A DNA stretch of 64,000 nt from contig NZ_RMVG01000002.1 of assembly GCF_003813865.1 (NCBI RefSeq), positions 434,001-498,000 of the forward strand. The letters are read 5' to 3'. Shown piece after piece: positions 53,974 to 63,411 of this stretch. The stretch comes from Candidatus Pantoea deserta. Its GTDB lineage: Bacteria > Pseudomonadota > Gammaproteobacteria > Enterobacterales > Enterobacteriaceae. The notes beneath the pieces are model-generated. The model had not been told where the DNA came from. It saw only the letters and a list, made by a program, of their open reading frames with translations, and did not search any database. The first letter of the stretch is position 1, and each line of letters opens with the position of its first letter. Made by a program: the position numbers and the translations under genes.

Positions 53974-56154
53974 ATGGCCCTGACAGCAGCAATAAAAAGC
54001 CAGATAGCGCAATGGTATAAGGCGCTACAGCAGCAGGTGCCGGACTTTATTCCCCGCGCGCCGCAGCGCCAGATGATAGCCGAAGTGGCGAAATGCCTCG
54101 CGGGCGACGATGCGCGCCATCTGGCTATCGAAGCCCCTACGGGCGTCGGCAAAACGCTCTCTTACCTGATCCCTGGCATCGCAGCGAGCCGCGCCGAAGA
54201 GAAACGGCTGGTGATCAGCACCGCCAACGTGGCCTTGCAGGATCAGATCTTCACCAAAGATCTGCCGTTGCTGAAAAAGATCATTCCCGATCTGACCTTT
54301 ACCGCCGCGTTCGGCCGCGGACGCTACGTCTGTCCGCGCAACCTGGCGGCGCTGGCGGCCAGCGACGACCAGCAGGGAGATCTGCTGCTCTATCTGGACG
54401 ATGAGGCCGTCAGCGGCACGCAGGAGGAGCAGACGCAGTGCGTCAGGCTGGAAAAGTCGCTCGGCAGCTATGCCTGGGACGGATTACGCGATCACAGCGA
54501 AGAAAATATCAGCGACAGTCTGTGGCAGCGTCTCTCCACCGATAAGGCGAGCTGTCTCGGCGCGCACTGCCGCTGGTATCGCGAATGCCCCTTTTTCATC
54601 GCGCGTCGTGAAATCGAACAGGTGGATGTGGTCGTGGCTAACCATGCGCTGGTGATGGCGGCGATGGAGAACGAATCGGTGCTGCCGCCGCCCAAAAACC
54701 TGATGCTGGTGCTGGACGAAGGCCACCATCTGCCGGAAGTGGCGCGCGACGCGCTGGAGATGAGCGCGGACATCACGCCGGGCTGGAGCAGTCTGCAACT
54801 CGATCTGTTTGTGCGGCTGGTCGAGGGCATTATGACGCAGATGCGCCCCAAATCGCCGCCGCCGCTCAGCAATCCGGAACGTCTCAAAGCGCACTGCGAA
54901 GAGCTGCGCGAGCTGTTGACTCTGCTGAGCCAGGCGCTTAATCCGCTGCTGCCCGCCGACAATCAGCCCGGCGAGTTTCGCTTTGTGCTGGGGGAGCTGC
55001 CGGACGAACTGCTGGAGATGTGCGCGCGCCTGTTTAAGCTGAGCGATGCGCTGCGCGGGTTAACGGAAGGGCTGATTAATGCGCTGAGCGAGCAGACCGG
55101 CAGCGTCGATCTGATGCGCCTGCACCGCAATTTATTGCAGCTTAACCGGCAATTCGGCTGGTTTGAATCCATCAGCAAGCTGTGGCGGCTGGCGGCGATG
55201 CCGAAAGCCTCCGGCGCGCCGGTGTCAAAATGGATCACCCGTGAGCTGCGCGACGGTCAGGCGCATCTGCTGTTTCACTGCGCCGGTATTCGCGTCAGCA
55301 ACCAGCTGGAAAAACTGCTGTGGCGCAAAATTCCGCACGTGGTCGTGACCTCCGCCACGCTGCGCTCGCTTAACAGCTTTAATCGGTTGCAGGAGATGTC
55401 CGGCCTGAATGAAAAGGCGGGCGACCGCTTTGTGGCGCTTGACTCGCCCTTTAATCACGTTGAGCAGGGCAAGCTGGTGATCCCGCAGATGCGCTATGAA
55501 CCGCTGCTGGCGAATGAAGCGGAGCATATTGCGGAAATGGCGGCTTTTTTCCGTCAGCAGATGAAAACCGGCACGCACAAAGGCGTGCTGGTGCTGTTTG
55601 CCAGCGGTCGCGCGATGCAGCAGTTCGTCGCGCAGCTGCCGGAACTGCGGCTGACCATGCTGGTGCAGGGGGATCAACCGCGCTCGCGCCTGATTGAGCT
55701 GCACCGCAAGCGGGTGACGAAAGGGGAGACCAGTATCCTTATCGGCCTGCAATCCTTCGCGGAGGGGCTGGATCTCAAGGGCGATTTGCTGAGTCAGGTA
55801 CATATTCATAAAATCGCTTTTCCGCCGATAGACAGTCCGGTAATTTTGACCGAGGGCGAATGGTTAAAAAGCCTGAATCGCTATCCCTTTGAAGTACAGA
55901 GTCTGCCAAGCGCCTCCTTTACGCTGATCCAGCAGGTAGGGCGTTTAATCCGCAGCCATCAGTGCTACGGCGAAATTGTGATTTACGATCGCCGTCTGCT
56001 GAGCAAGACCTACGGCAGTCGCCTGCTGGCTGCGCTGCCGGTCTTTCCTATTGAGCAGCCGGAAGCGCCCGCTGCGCTGAAGGTAAAGCGCGCGCCGACC
56101 TCTGCTGGCGCGACACGCCGCCCTGCCAGACGCGCAGCGGCGGGAAAACGATAA
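53974..56154 (+). CDS. dinG: ATP-dependent DNA helicase DinG
   Basis: DinG, 726 residues (716 in E. coli), is an SOS-induced superfamily-2 iron-sulfur helicase that unwinds 5' overhang, R-loop and D-loop substrates. Walker A APTGVGKT (54-61), the DEGH box, and the cluster cysteines C120 (RYVCP), C194, C199 and C205 (SCLGAHCRWYREC) are seen. The C-terminal helicase motifs LQSFAEGLDLKG and QQVGRLIRS are intact. The ATG at 53974 gives the E. coli-like MALTAAIKSQIAQWYKALQ; upstream frame is the promoter with the LexA box. ybiB follows. Confidence 0.95.
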   Translation: MALTAAIKSQIAQWYKALQQQVPDFIPRAPQRQMIAEVAKCLAGDDARHLAIEAPTGVGKTLSYLIPGIAASRAEEKRLVISTANVALQDQIFTKDLPLLKKIIPDLTFTAAFGRGRYVCPRNLAALAASDDQQGDLLLYLDDEAVSGTQEEQTQCVRLEKSLGSYAWDGLRDHSEENISDSLWQRLSTDKASCLGAHCRWYRECPFFIARREIEQVDVVVANHALVMAAMENESVLPPPKNLMLVLDEGHHLPEVARDALEMSADITPGWSSLQLDLFVRLVEGIMTQMRPKSPPPLSNPERLKAHCEELRELLTLLSQALNPLLPADNQPGEFRFVLGELPDELLEMCARLFKLSDALRGLTEGLINALSEQTGSVDLMRLHRNLLQLNRQFGWFESISKLWRLAAMPKASGAPVSKWITRELRDGQAHLLFHCAGIRVSNQLEKLLWRKIPHVVVTSATLRSLNSFNRLQEMSGLNEKAGDRFVALDSPFNHVEQGKLVIPQMRYEPLLANEAEHIAEMAAFFRQQMKTGTHKGVLVLFASGRAMQQFVAQLPELRLTMLVQGDQPRSRLIELHRKRVTKGETSILIGLQSFAEGLDLKGDLLSQVHIHKIAFPPIDSPVILTEGEWLKSLNRYPFEVQSLPSASFTLIQQVGRLIRSHQCYGEIVIYDRRLLSKTYGSRLLAALPVFPIEQPEAPAALKVKRAPTSAGATRRPARRAAAGKR

Positions 56155-56213
56155 CCACAACGCATTCTGGCCGCAGCGACAGCGACGCCGCGGTCCCTGA
56201 CGGGAAGCAAAGC

Positions 56214-57182
56214 ATGGAACTGAACAAAGTGATTAAGGAGATCGGGCGCGGTAAGAACCATGCGCGCGATCTCGATCTTGCCACCGCACAGGCGCTTTAT
56301 ACGGCGATTCTGGCGGGGGAGGTGCCGGATCTGGAACTGGGCGGCATTCTGATCGCGCTGCGTATTAAAGGGGAAGGCGAGGAGGAGATGCGCGGTTTCT
56401 ATCGGGCGATGCAGGCGCGCATCATGAGGTTAGAAGCCCCGTCAGGCGCGCCGCAGCCCATCGTCATTCCCAGCTATAACGGCGCGCGGCGTCAGGGCAA
56501 CCTGACGCCGCTGCTGGCGCTGCTGCTCAATCGTCTGGGCTTTCCGGTGCTGGTGCACGGCGTCAGCGACGATGCGACGCGCGTAACCAGCGAGGCGGTG
56601 TTCGCCGCGCTCGGTATCGCCGCGGTGACCACGCAGCGGCAGGCGCAAGAGGTTCTTGACCGACGCGGCCTCGCCTTTATCACCATCGACCATCTCTGTC
56701 CGCCGATGGCGCAGCAGCTCTCGCTGCGCTGGCGTATGGGCGTACGCAGCAGCGCCCATACGCTGGTCAAGCTGGCGACGCCCTTCGGCGAGCGCGACGC
56801 GCTGCGTCTCTCCAGCGTTTCGCATCCCGAATATGTGCCGCGCGTGGGCAAGTTTTTCAGCGATATTGACGCGCCCGCCATCCTGCTCAACGGCACAGAA
56901 GGCGAAGTCTACGCTAACCCGCAGCGCTGCCCGGCGATAAGCTTTATACCCGGCGCAGGGCGTGAAGCGGAGGTCTGGGTCGAGCGTCAGCCGGAAGTCG
57001 CTCTGGCGTTGCCTGCGGACAAATCGGCCGAAGTGACGGCGCGCTGGATTGAGGCGGTGCTGAGCGGTCAGCATCCGGTGCCGCAGGCGCTGCGACTGCA
57101 AATCGCCTGCTGCCTGCGCGCCAGCGGAGAGAGTGATTCCCTTGAGGCCGGGCTGGCCCGTCTGGGCGAGGCAGGATTCTGA
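56214..57182 (+). CDS. ybiB: TrpD2-family protein YbiB
   Basis: YbiB, 322 residues (320 in E. coli), has the fold of anthranilate phosphoribosyltransferase (TrpD2 group) but binds nucleic acid in E. coli rather than making tryptophan, as I recall. The N-terminal helices (IKEIGRGKNHARDL and TAILAGEVPDLELGGILIALRIKGE) and the later RSSAHTLVKLATPF block match. GGGAAG precedes the ATG. It follows dinG by 60 bp and is probably in its LexA-controlled operon, as in E. coli. One base separates its stop from the convergent amidohydrolase. Confidence 0.92.
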   Translation: MELNKVIKEIGRGKNHARDLDLATAQALYTAILAGEVPDLELGGILIALRIKGEGEEEMRGFYRAMQARIMRLEAPSGAPQPIVIPSYNGARRQGNLTPLLALLLNRLGFPVLVHGVSDDATRVTSEAVFAALGIAAVTTQRQAQEVLDRRGLAFITIDHLCPPMAQQLSLRWRMGVRSSAHTLVKLATPFGERDALRLSSVSHPEYVPRVGKFFSDIDAPAILLNGTEGEVYANPQRCPAISFIPGAGREAEVWVERQPEVALALPADKSAEVTARWIEAVLSGQHPVPQALRLQIACCLRASGESDSLEAGLARLGEAGF

Positions 57183-57183
57183 C

Positions 57184-58341
57184 TCAGGTTTGCGGCAGCG
57201 TCTGTTCAACCAGGCGCTGCCAGAACGCCACGCCGAGCGGGATCAGCGCGTCGTTGAAGTCATATTCGGCATTGTGCAGCGGCGCGGAAGGCGTGGCGCC
57301 ATCTGCGCCAAGCCAGAAATAGGCGCCGGGACAAGCGTCGAGCATACAGGCGAAATCTTCTGATGCCATGGAGGGATTCACCTGCCAGTGAACCTGCTCC
57401 TCGCCCAGCATCTGCTGCGCGACCGCGCGCACCTGTTCAGCCGGTCCGGCATGGTTAGCGGTAACGGGATAGCCAGGGAACCAGTGTATGGCGCCGCTGA
57501 CGCCGAACGGGCGCGGCAGGGTCGCTACAAACTCTTCAATTAACCCCCGCACCTTATTGCGCACGTCGCTCTGCAAACATCGTACGGTTCCGCGCAGCAC
57601 CAGGGTTTCCGGGATGACATTAATGGCTTCGCCGCCATGGATCTGCGTGACGCTGACCACCGCTGAGGCCAGCGGCGACAGGCGACGCGACGGAATAGTC
57701 TGGAGCGCCAGAATCAGTTCGGCGGCGACCACCACCGGGTCGGCTCCGCTTTCCGGCATCGCCGCGTGGCAGCTCTTGCCGCTGAGGGTAATTTCAAAGG
57801 AGTCGAGCGACGCCATCATCGCGCCCGTATTCACGGCCAGCGAGCCCAGCGGCAGGCCCGGCCAGTTATGCATCGCATACACCGCGTCCACGGGAAAGCG
57901 CTGGAACAGGCCTTCTTCAACCATCTTGCGCGCGCCGCCGAGATTCTCTTCCGCCGGCTGAAAGATAAAGTGCACCGTGCCGCGAAACTGGCGCGTCGTC
58001 GCCAGCTGCTGCGCCGCGGCCAGCAGGATAGCGGTGTGTCCGTCATGACCGCAGGCATGCATCACGCCCTTACGTGCAGAGCGCCATTGCGGCGCGCCTT
58101 TCTCGTTAATCGGCAGCGCGTCCATATCGGCGCGCAGTCCGATAGCGGGACCCTCGCCGTTGCGCAGCGTGCCGACAACGCCTGTACCCGCCAGTCCGCG
58201 ATGCACCTGTAATCCGGCCAGCTCCAGCTCGCGGGCAACCAGGTCGCTGGTGTTATGCTCCTGATAACCGAGTTCGGGTTCGCGGTGAAGCTGGTGACGC
58301 CAGTGTTGGGCTTTGTCGAGCAGGGCAGGGGATAAAGTCAT
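57184..58341 (-). CDS. M20D-family amidohydrolase (hippurate hydrolase-like)
   Basis: A 385-residue metal-dependent amidohydrolase of the M20D group (N-acyl-amino-acid/hippurate/IAA-amino-acid hydrolases). Metal-binding segments MHACGHDGHTAILLAAAQ and FQPAEENLGGARKMV and the dimerisation lid with HAAMPESGADPV are seen; the C-terminal zinc ligand region ASEDFACML is also present. The acyl substrate is unknown. It lies downstream of the hut genes on the same strand, but a terminator-like hairpin at 58.56 kb separates it, so it is probably its own unit. Confidence 0.87.
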   Translation of the reverse strand: MTLSPALLDKAQHWRHQLHREPELGYQEHNTSDLVARELELAGLQVHRGLAGTGVVGTLRNGEGPAIGLRADMDALPINEKGAPQWRSARKGVMHACGHDGHTAILLAAAQQLATTRQFRGTVHFIFQPAEENLGGARKMVEEGLFQRFPVDAVYAMHNWPGLPLGSLAVNTGAMMASLDSFEITLSGKSCHAAMPESGADPVVVAAELILALQTIPSRRLSPLASAVVSVTQIHGGEAINVIPETLVLRGTVRCLQSDVRNKVRGLIEEFVATLPRPFGVSGAIHWFPGYPVTANHAGPAEQVRAVAQQMLGEEQVHWQVNPSMASEDFACMLDACPGAYFWLGADGATPSAPLHNAEYDFNDALIPLGVAFWQRLVEQTLPQT

Positions 58342-58554
58342 GCGAAATCACGCTCCTGGTAGTGAGGAGTCTCCACTGTAGTGGCAAGGCGCGGGCGCGT
58401 CTATCCTCCCGGCCAGGAATTTGGCTATAGGTCAGAACAAAAGGGTATAAGCCGTCAGCCTGCTGGATGGCACTTTTACCGGGCTACAGGCGAAAGGAAA
58501 AGAGGGGGCCTTGCTGCGCGCGACGGCTTTCTCGCCTGCGGATTCCTGCAAAAG

Positions 58555-58580
58555 AAAGGCGGCGCGCCTGTGCCGCCTTT
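58555..58580. terminator. Rho-independent terminator downstream of hutU
   Basis: AAAGGCGGC (58555-58563) pairs with GCCGCCTTT (58572-58580). On the minus strand the stem is followed by CTTTTGC, suiting the end of the hutHU transcript. Confidence 0.7.
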
Positions 58581-58613
58581 CTTATCGCCGCTGTGATGAA
58601 TCCGAGCGCCTGT

Positions 58614-60299
58614 TTATTTCACCATCGGCAGATTAAGCCCATGCTCGGCCGCGCAGGCCTGGGCACGCTCATATCCGGCGTCGGCATGACGCATCACCCC
58701 GGTGGCGGGATCGTTCCACAGCACCCTGCCCAGACGACGGTCGGCTTCCTCGCTGCCGTCGCAGACGATCACCACGCCGGCGTGCTGCGAAAAGCCCATG
58801 CCGACGCCGCCGCCGTGGTGCAGGCTCACCCAGGTCGCGCCGCCTGCGGTGTTCAGCAGGGCATTAAGCAGCGGCCAGTCGGATACCGCATCGGAGCCAT
58901 CTTTCATTGCCTCTGTCTCGCGGTTCGGCGAAGCCACCGAGCCGCAGTCGAGGTGATCGCGACCAATCACAACAGGCGCTTTCAGCTCGCCGTTGCGCAC
59001 CATCTCGTTAAAAGCCAGTCCGGCCAGATGACGTTCCCCCAGGCCCAGCCAGCAGATACGCGCAGGCAATCCCTGGAACGCGATACGCTCCTGCGCCATA
59101 TCCAGCCAGCGATGCAGGCTCTGATGATGCGGGAACAGCGCTTTCAGTTTGGCATCCGTTTTATAAATGTCTTCCGGATCGCCCGATAGCGCGACCCAGC
59201 GGAAGGGGCCTTTACCCTCGCAGAACAGCGGACGAATATAAGCCGGAACGAAACCAGGGAAGTCAAAGGCGTTCTCCACGCCTTCCTCCAGCGCCACCTG
59301 ACGAATATTGTTGCCGTAATCCACTGTCGGAATGCCCATATGGCAGAAGTCGAGCATGGCCTGGACGTGCACCGCCATAGAGGCGCGCGCCGCTTTCTCA
59401 ACGGCTTTTGGATTGCTGACCCGCTCTGACTGCCAGCGCGCCACCTCCCAGCCAGCAGGCAAATAGCCATTCACCGGATCGTGCGCTGAGGTCTGATCGG
59501 TCACGATGTCCGGCTTCGGCCCGCCAGCGCGCGCGCGCTGTACCAGTTCAGGCAGAATTTCCGCCGCGTTGCCCAGCAGGCCAACCGAGATGGCGCGCTT
59601 CGCCTGCGTGGCCTCTTCAATCAGCTTCAGCGCCTCGTCCAGCGTATAGGCTTTGTGATCGACATAGCGCGTGCGCAAACGAAAATCGATGCGAGACTCC
59701 TGACACTCAATCGCCAGCACGCAGGCGCCCGCCAGCACGCCCGCCAGCGGCTGCGCGCCGCCCATGCCGCCCAGACCGGCCGTCAGGATCCAGCGGCCCG
59801 CCAGATCGCCGTTATAGTGCTGGCGGCCCGCCTCGACAAAGGTCTCATAGGTGCCCTGGACGATGCCCTGCGCGCCGATATAGATCCAGGAGCCGGCCGT
59901 CATCTGGCCGTACATCATCAGTCCGGCTTTATCCAGCTCGTGAAAGTGATCCCAGTTAGCCCAGTGCGGCACCAGATTCGAGTTCGCCAGCAGCACGCGC
60001 GGCGCGTCAGCGTGGGTGCGAAAGACGCCCACGGGCTTGCCCGACTGGATAAGCAGCGTTTCATCGGGTTGCAGCAGCTCCAGCGAGCGCAGGATCTGCT
60101 CAAAGCACGCCCAGTTGCGCGCCGCTTTGCCAATGCCGCCGTAGACCACCAGATCCTCAGGACGCTCAGCCACGTCGGGATCGAGGTTGTTTTGAATCAT
60201 GCGCCAGGCGGCTTCGATCAGCCAGTTGGCGCAGTGCAGCGTGGTGCCGTGCGGCGCACGTATTTCACGCGCAACGGACTGGGTGAGAGTTTCGCTCAT
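58614..60299 (-). CDS. hutU: Urocanate hydratase (urocanase) HutU
   Basis: HutU, 561 residues, converts urocanate to imidazolonepropionate with tightly bound NAD+, the second step of histidine breakdown. Segments GPGG-type [46 protein letters not shown] and [14 protein letters not shown] are highly conserved. The active-site cysteine of the Pseudomonas enzyme corresponds, as I recall, to Cys416 in RICWLGLG. The ATG at 60299 follows AAGGAATCAG. It lies 10 bp downstream of hutH in one operon under HutC. Confidence 0.95.
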   Translation of the reverse strand: MSETLTQSVAREIRAPHGTTLHCANWLIEAAWRMIQNNLDPDVAERPEDLVVYGGIGKAARNWACFEQILRSLELLQPDETLLIQSGKPVGVFRTHADAPRVLLANSNLVPHWANWDHFHELDKAGLMMYGQMTAGSWIYIGAQGIVQGTYETFVEAGRQHYNGDLAGRWILTAGLGGMGGAQPLAGVLAGACVLAIECQESRIDFRLRTRYVDHKAYTLDEALKLIEEATQAKRAISVGLLGNAAEILPELVQRARAGGPKPDIVTDQTSAHDPVNGYLPAGWEVARWQSERVSNPKAVEKAARASMAVHVQAMLDFCHMGIPTVDYGNNIRQVALEEGVENAFDFPGFVPAYIRPLFCEGKGPFRWVALSGDPEDIYKTDAKLKALFPHHQSLHRWLDMAQERIAFQGLPARICWLGLGERHLAGLAFNEMVRNGELKAPVVIGRDHLDCGSVASPNRETEAMKDGSDAVSDWPLLNALLNTAGGATWVSLHHGGGVGMGFSQHAGVVIVCDGSEEADRRLGRVLWNDPATGVMRHADAGYERAQACAAEHGLNLPMVK

Positions 60300-60309
60300 A
60301 GCTGATTCC

Positions 60310-61869
60310 TTATTCATTGAAAGAAACGGTCCGCTGGCTGGGCAGCAGCGCCGTAAGAAAATCTGGCCAGTCGCTGCGGCTGGCCCACAGACGCATGGCG
60401 TCGATGTCGGGCGCCAGCAGACGATCTTCCTCAAGGAAGGCCACCTGCTGGCGAATACGGGCGATCTCTTGCTCAAGCAGCGCGGAGCTTTGCAGCGGAC
60501 GATGAAACTCAATGCCCTGCGCCGCCGCCATGGCTTCAATGCCCACTACCGCTGCGGTGTTAAAACACATGCTGCCGAGGCGACGCGCGGCATAGGTGGC
60601 CATCGACACGTGATCTTCCTGATTGGCTGAGGTGGGCAGGCTATCGACGCTGCCCGGATGGGCCAGCGATTTATTCTCGGAGGCGAGCGCGGCGGCGGTG
60701 ACCTGGGCAATCATAAAACCGGAGTTAACGCCGCCGTCGCGCACCAGAAAGGGCGGCAGGCCAGACAGGCCGGTATCGAGCAGCAGCGCCATGCGACGTT
60801 CGGAGATCGCCCCGATTTCGGCGACAGCGAGCGCGATAATATCGGCGGCGAAGGCGACCGGCTCGGCGTGAAAATTGCCGCCGGAGATCACATCGCCGCT
60901 GTCGCTGAATACCAGAGGATTGTCAGAGGCGGCATTGGCTTCGGTCTGCAATACGCGCGCGGCGTGGCTGAGGTTATCGAGACAGGCGCCCATAACCTGC
61001 GGCACGCAGCGCACCGAATAGGGATCCTGCACCCGGCCGCAGTTGACGTGCGAACTCAGGATTTCGCTCCCCTCGACCAGCCTCTGTACGGCGGCGGCGA
61101 CGGCAATCTGTCCCCGCTGGCCGCGCGCCTGATGAATGCGCGCGTCAAACGGCCTCAGCGAGCCTTTAATCGCCTCCAGCGACAGCGCGCCCGCCACCAG
61201 CCCGGCGGCCAGCACATTCTCTGCTTCAAACAGGCCGCGCAGCGCCAGCGCGGTGGAGACCTGGGTGCCGTTAAGCAGCGCCAGCCCCTCTTTCGGGCCG
61301 AGCACAAAGGGTTGTAACCCGACCGCGTCCAGCGCGTCGCGGGCGGACGTCAGCGTTCCCCTGACGCGCGCCTGGCCTTCGCCCAGCAGCATCAGCGACA
61401 GATGCGCCAGCGGCGCGAGATCGCCGGACGCGCCTACCGATCCCTTCTCCGGGATACAGGGCATCACGTCTGCGTTAAACAGCGTCAGCAGCGCCTCGAT
61501 AAGCGCAACGCGCACGCCGGAGTGGCCGCGGGCCAGACTGATAATTTTGGTCGCCATCACCAGCCGCGCCACGTTGTCCGGCAGCAGTTCGCCCAGACCG
61601 ACGCTGTGCGACAGCACCAGGTTGCGCTGTAAATCCGCCAGACGACTGGAAGGGATTTGCGTCTGCGCCAGTTTGCCGAAGCCGGTGTTAATGCCGTAAA
61701 CCACTTTGCCGGACGCCACGATGTCGTCCACGGTTTGCTGCGCACGCAGAATCGCCGCACAGGCGCCTTCATCCAGCGTCAGCGTGACGCCGCCCTGATA
61801 TATCCTGCGCAGCGCGGCAAGATCCACCTCACCGGGCGTCAGGCGCAGAGCCTCAACCGAACCTGTCAT
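60310..61869 (-). CDS. hutH: Histidine ammonia-lyase HutH
   Basis: HutH, 519 residues, removes ammonia from L-histidine to give urocanate, the entry step of the hut pathway. The Ala147-Ser148-Gly149 triad in [12 protein letters not shown] cyclises to the MIO prosthetic group. [12 protein letters not shown] near residue 60 and the C-terminal-half [10 protein letters not shown] are typical. It runs divergently from hutC, and its upstream region holds HutC-type operators, one only about 10 bp from the ATG. hutU follows in the same operon. Confidence 0.96.
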   Translation of the reverse strand: MTGSVEALRLTPGEVDLAALRRIYQGGVTLTLDEGACAAILRAQQTVDDIVASGKVVYGINTGFGKLAQTQIPSSRLADLQRNLVLSHSVGLGELLPDNVARLVMATKIISLARGHSGVRVALIEALLTLFNADVMPCIPEKGSVGASGDLAPLAHLSLMLLGEGQARVRGTLTSARDALDAVGLQPFVLGPKEGLALLNGTQVSTALALRGLFEAENVLAAGLVAGALSLEAIKGSLRPFDARIHQARGQRGQIAVAAAVQRLVEGSEILSSHVNCGRVQDPYSVRCVPQVMGACLDNLSHAARVLQTEANAASDNPLVFSDSGDVISGGNFHAEPVAFAADIIALAVAEIGAISERRMALLLDTGLSGLPPFLVRDGGVNSGFMIAQVTAAALASENKSLAHPGSVDSLPTSANQEDHVSMATYAARRLGSMCFNTAAVVGIEAMAAAQGIEFHRPLQSSALLEQEIARIRQQVAFLEEDRLLAPDIDAMRLWASRSDWPDFLTALLPSQRTVSFNE

Positions 61870-61875
61870 AGTCTA

Positions 61876-61893
61876 CTCCTGTCTATACAAGTT
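61876..61893. promoter_or_regulatory. HutC-type operator next to the hutH start
   Basis: CTGTCTATACAAG (61879-61891) is one base away from the palindrome CTTGTCTATACAAG found further upstream. Position right before hutH suggests blocking of hutH transcription or translation start. Confidence 0.6.
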
Positions 61894-61955
61894 GATGCGC
61901 AGAGCCAAAGTCAGAAGCTGTCGTGCTCTGCGCAGCGAATAAAATCGAGTGAAAC

Positions 61956-61982
61956 ACAAGTGTCTATTCTTGTCTATACAAG
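61956..61982. promoter_or_regulatory. HutC-type operator, main site of hutHU
   Basis: CTTGTCTATACAAG (61969-61982) is a near-perfect palindrome like the Klebsiella HutC site CTTGTATAGACAAG read on the other strand. It overlaps a second inverted repeat, ACAAG (61956-61960) with CTTGT (61969-61973). Confidence 0.75.
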
Positions 61983-62005
61983 TAGCAAGCTATAAGCATT
62001 TGCTA

Positions 62006-62021
62006 TGCCAGCGCGATCACA
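62006..62021. promoter_or_regulatory. Possible CRP site in the hut intergenic region
   Basis: TGCCA, six bases, TCACA fits the CRP site with one perfect and one 3-of-5 half. hut operons in enterobacteria are activated by CRP, which makes it plausible, but the match is partial. Confidence 0.35.
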
Positions 62022-62070
62022 AATTGCATCGTCCGGCAGGGCTATAGCGCGGCAGGACGGCAGTGGAGGC

Positions 62071-62080
62071 TGTATATACA
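62071..62080. promoter_or_regulatory. HutC-type operator upstream of hutC
   Basis: The perfect palindrome TGTATATACA, 52 bp before the hutC start, has the GTATATAC core of HutC-group GntR sites and suggests autoregulation. Confidence 0.5.
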
Positions 62081-62132
62081 TTTACGTCCTGAGACAGTAA
62101 ACTTCAGGCATAATGGCGATAAGGAAATGAAT

Positions 62133-62888
62133 ATGGTCGAGCATTCGGCAATAGCACAACTGGCGGCGGCGATGAGCGATGAGCCAGCCCCCATCTACCA
62201 GCGCGTGAAGCAGGCGATTATCAGCCAGATCCGCGCGGGCAGCTGGAAGGCGAACCAGCGCGTGCCGTCCGAGAGCGAGCTGGTAAACGAGCTGGGCGTC
62301 AGTCGCATGACCATTAACCGGGCGCTGCGCGAACTGACCAGCGAAGGTTTTCTGGTGCGTATGCAGGGCGTCGGCACCTTCGTGGCCGAGATGAAAGGCT
62401 ACACGGCGATGCTCGAAGTGCATAACATCGCAGATGAAATCGCTCAGCGCGGTCATCAGCATCGCTGCCAGATCCTGGCGCTAGGCCAGAATAAAGCCGA
62501 TCCGGAACAGGCGGCCGTTCTGGGTCTGAGTACCGGTCAGACCCTGTTTCATTCGCTCATCGTTCACTATGAGAACGACCTGCCGGTGCAGCTGGAGGAT
62601 CGTCTGGTCAATCCGCAGGTGGCTCCCGATTATCTCAGCCAGGACTATCATCGGGTCACGCCCTACACCTATCTGATGCAGGTCGCGCCTCTGACCGCAG
62701 GCGAGCATATTGTCGAAGCCGTGCTGCCGGATGCGCGCCAGCGCAAGTATCTGTCGCTGGACGAGCATGAGCCGTGTTTGCTGATCCGTCGCCAGACCTG
62801 GAGCGACACGAAAATCGTCACCTATGCGCGCCTGCTCTATCCGGGATCGCGCTATAAGCTGCTTGGCCGCTTCAAGGGACACGGCTGA
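62133..62888 (+). CDS. hutC: Histidine utilisation repressor HutC
   Basis: HutC, 251 residues, is a GntR-family repressor whose ligand is urocanate. The N-terminal winged helix (PIYQRVKQAIISQIRAGSWKANQRVPSESELVNELGVSRMTINRALREL) is typical of the HutC subgroup, followed by an UTRA effector domain with the LFHSLIVHYEN and PYTYLM segments. The ATG at 62133 has AAGGA seven bases upstream; an ATG two codons earlier overlaps that site. It diverges from hutHU and would repress them through the operators at 61.88-62.08 kb. Its last 17 bases overlap convergent hutD. Confidence 0.93.
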   Translation: MVEHSAIAQLAAAMSDEPAPIYQRVKQAIISQIRAGSWKANQRVPSESELVNELGVSRMTINRALRELTSEGFLVRMQGVGTFVAEMKGYTAMLEVHNIADEIAQRGHQHRCQILALGQNKADPEQAAVLGLSTGQTLFHSLIVHYENDLPVQLEDRLVNPQVAPDYLSQDYHRVTPYTYLMQVAPLTAGEHIVEAVLPDARQRKYLSLDEHEPCLLIRRQTWSDTKIVTYARLLYPGSRYKLLGRFKGHG

Positions 62889-63411
62889 GGCGCGTAAACA
62901 GCAGCTGTGCGCCCGCTGTCGCTGGCGTCAGCCGCGTCTCTTCATCCAGCCACCACAGCCCTTCAGCGGCGCATAACGTTTTTTCGCCTGCCAGCCGCCA
63001 GCAGCCGGAAATCACCCAGGCGACGCCGTGCAGGCTGCTCTCTTCCTGCGTCGTTAGCCTTACCTGTGCTTGCCAGCTGTCGCGTCGCGTCATGATATTA
63101 AAATCTTCGCTTTCACCGCGCAGGCTGGCATGGATCGCCCACTCGCCGGGAAAGCGCCAGGGCTGAAGCGGCCTGAGCTGGTGCGAGGCGTCAGCCGCGC
63201 TAAGCCTGACGTCGTCGCCGCGCAGCAGGGTAATGACCCTGTCGACGCCGGGAAAGCAGGAGAAGGGACCGTCGCTGGCGATGGTGGCGATGCTGGCGCG
63301 CCAGGCAAAATCCGCCTCGTCCGGCGGATAGCTGATGATTTCGCGCGTTTCGCCGCCGCCGTTGCGCCAGCGGCTGACCGGTAATTCGGCGTAGCTGAAG
63401 GGCGTTCTCAT
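62872..63411 (-). CDS. hutD: HutD-family protein
   Basis: A 179-residue cupin-like protein of the HutD family, commonly found in hut loci and thought to tune urocanate levels or HutC response; it has no known enzyme activity. Conserved parts are WRNGGGETREI near residue 16 and WRASIATIASDGPFSCFPGVDRVITLL. The start MRTPFSYAELPVSRW is fixed by homology; a longer upstream reading frame lies inside hutF. Its ATG overlaps the hutF stop by four bases, so it is translated with hutF, while its end overlaps hutC. Confidence 0.88.
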   Translation of the reverse strand: MRTPFSYAELPVSRWRNGGGETREIISYPPDEADFAWRASIATIASDGPFSCFPGVDRVITLLRGDDVRLSAADASHQLRPLQPWRFPGEWAIHASLRGESEDFNIMTRRDSWQAQVRLTTQEESSLHGVAWVISGCWRLAGEKTLCAAEGLWWLDEETRLTPATAGAQLLFTRLSRVP

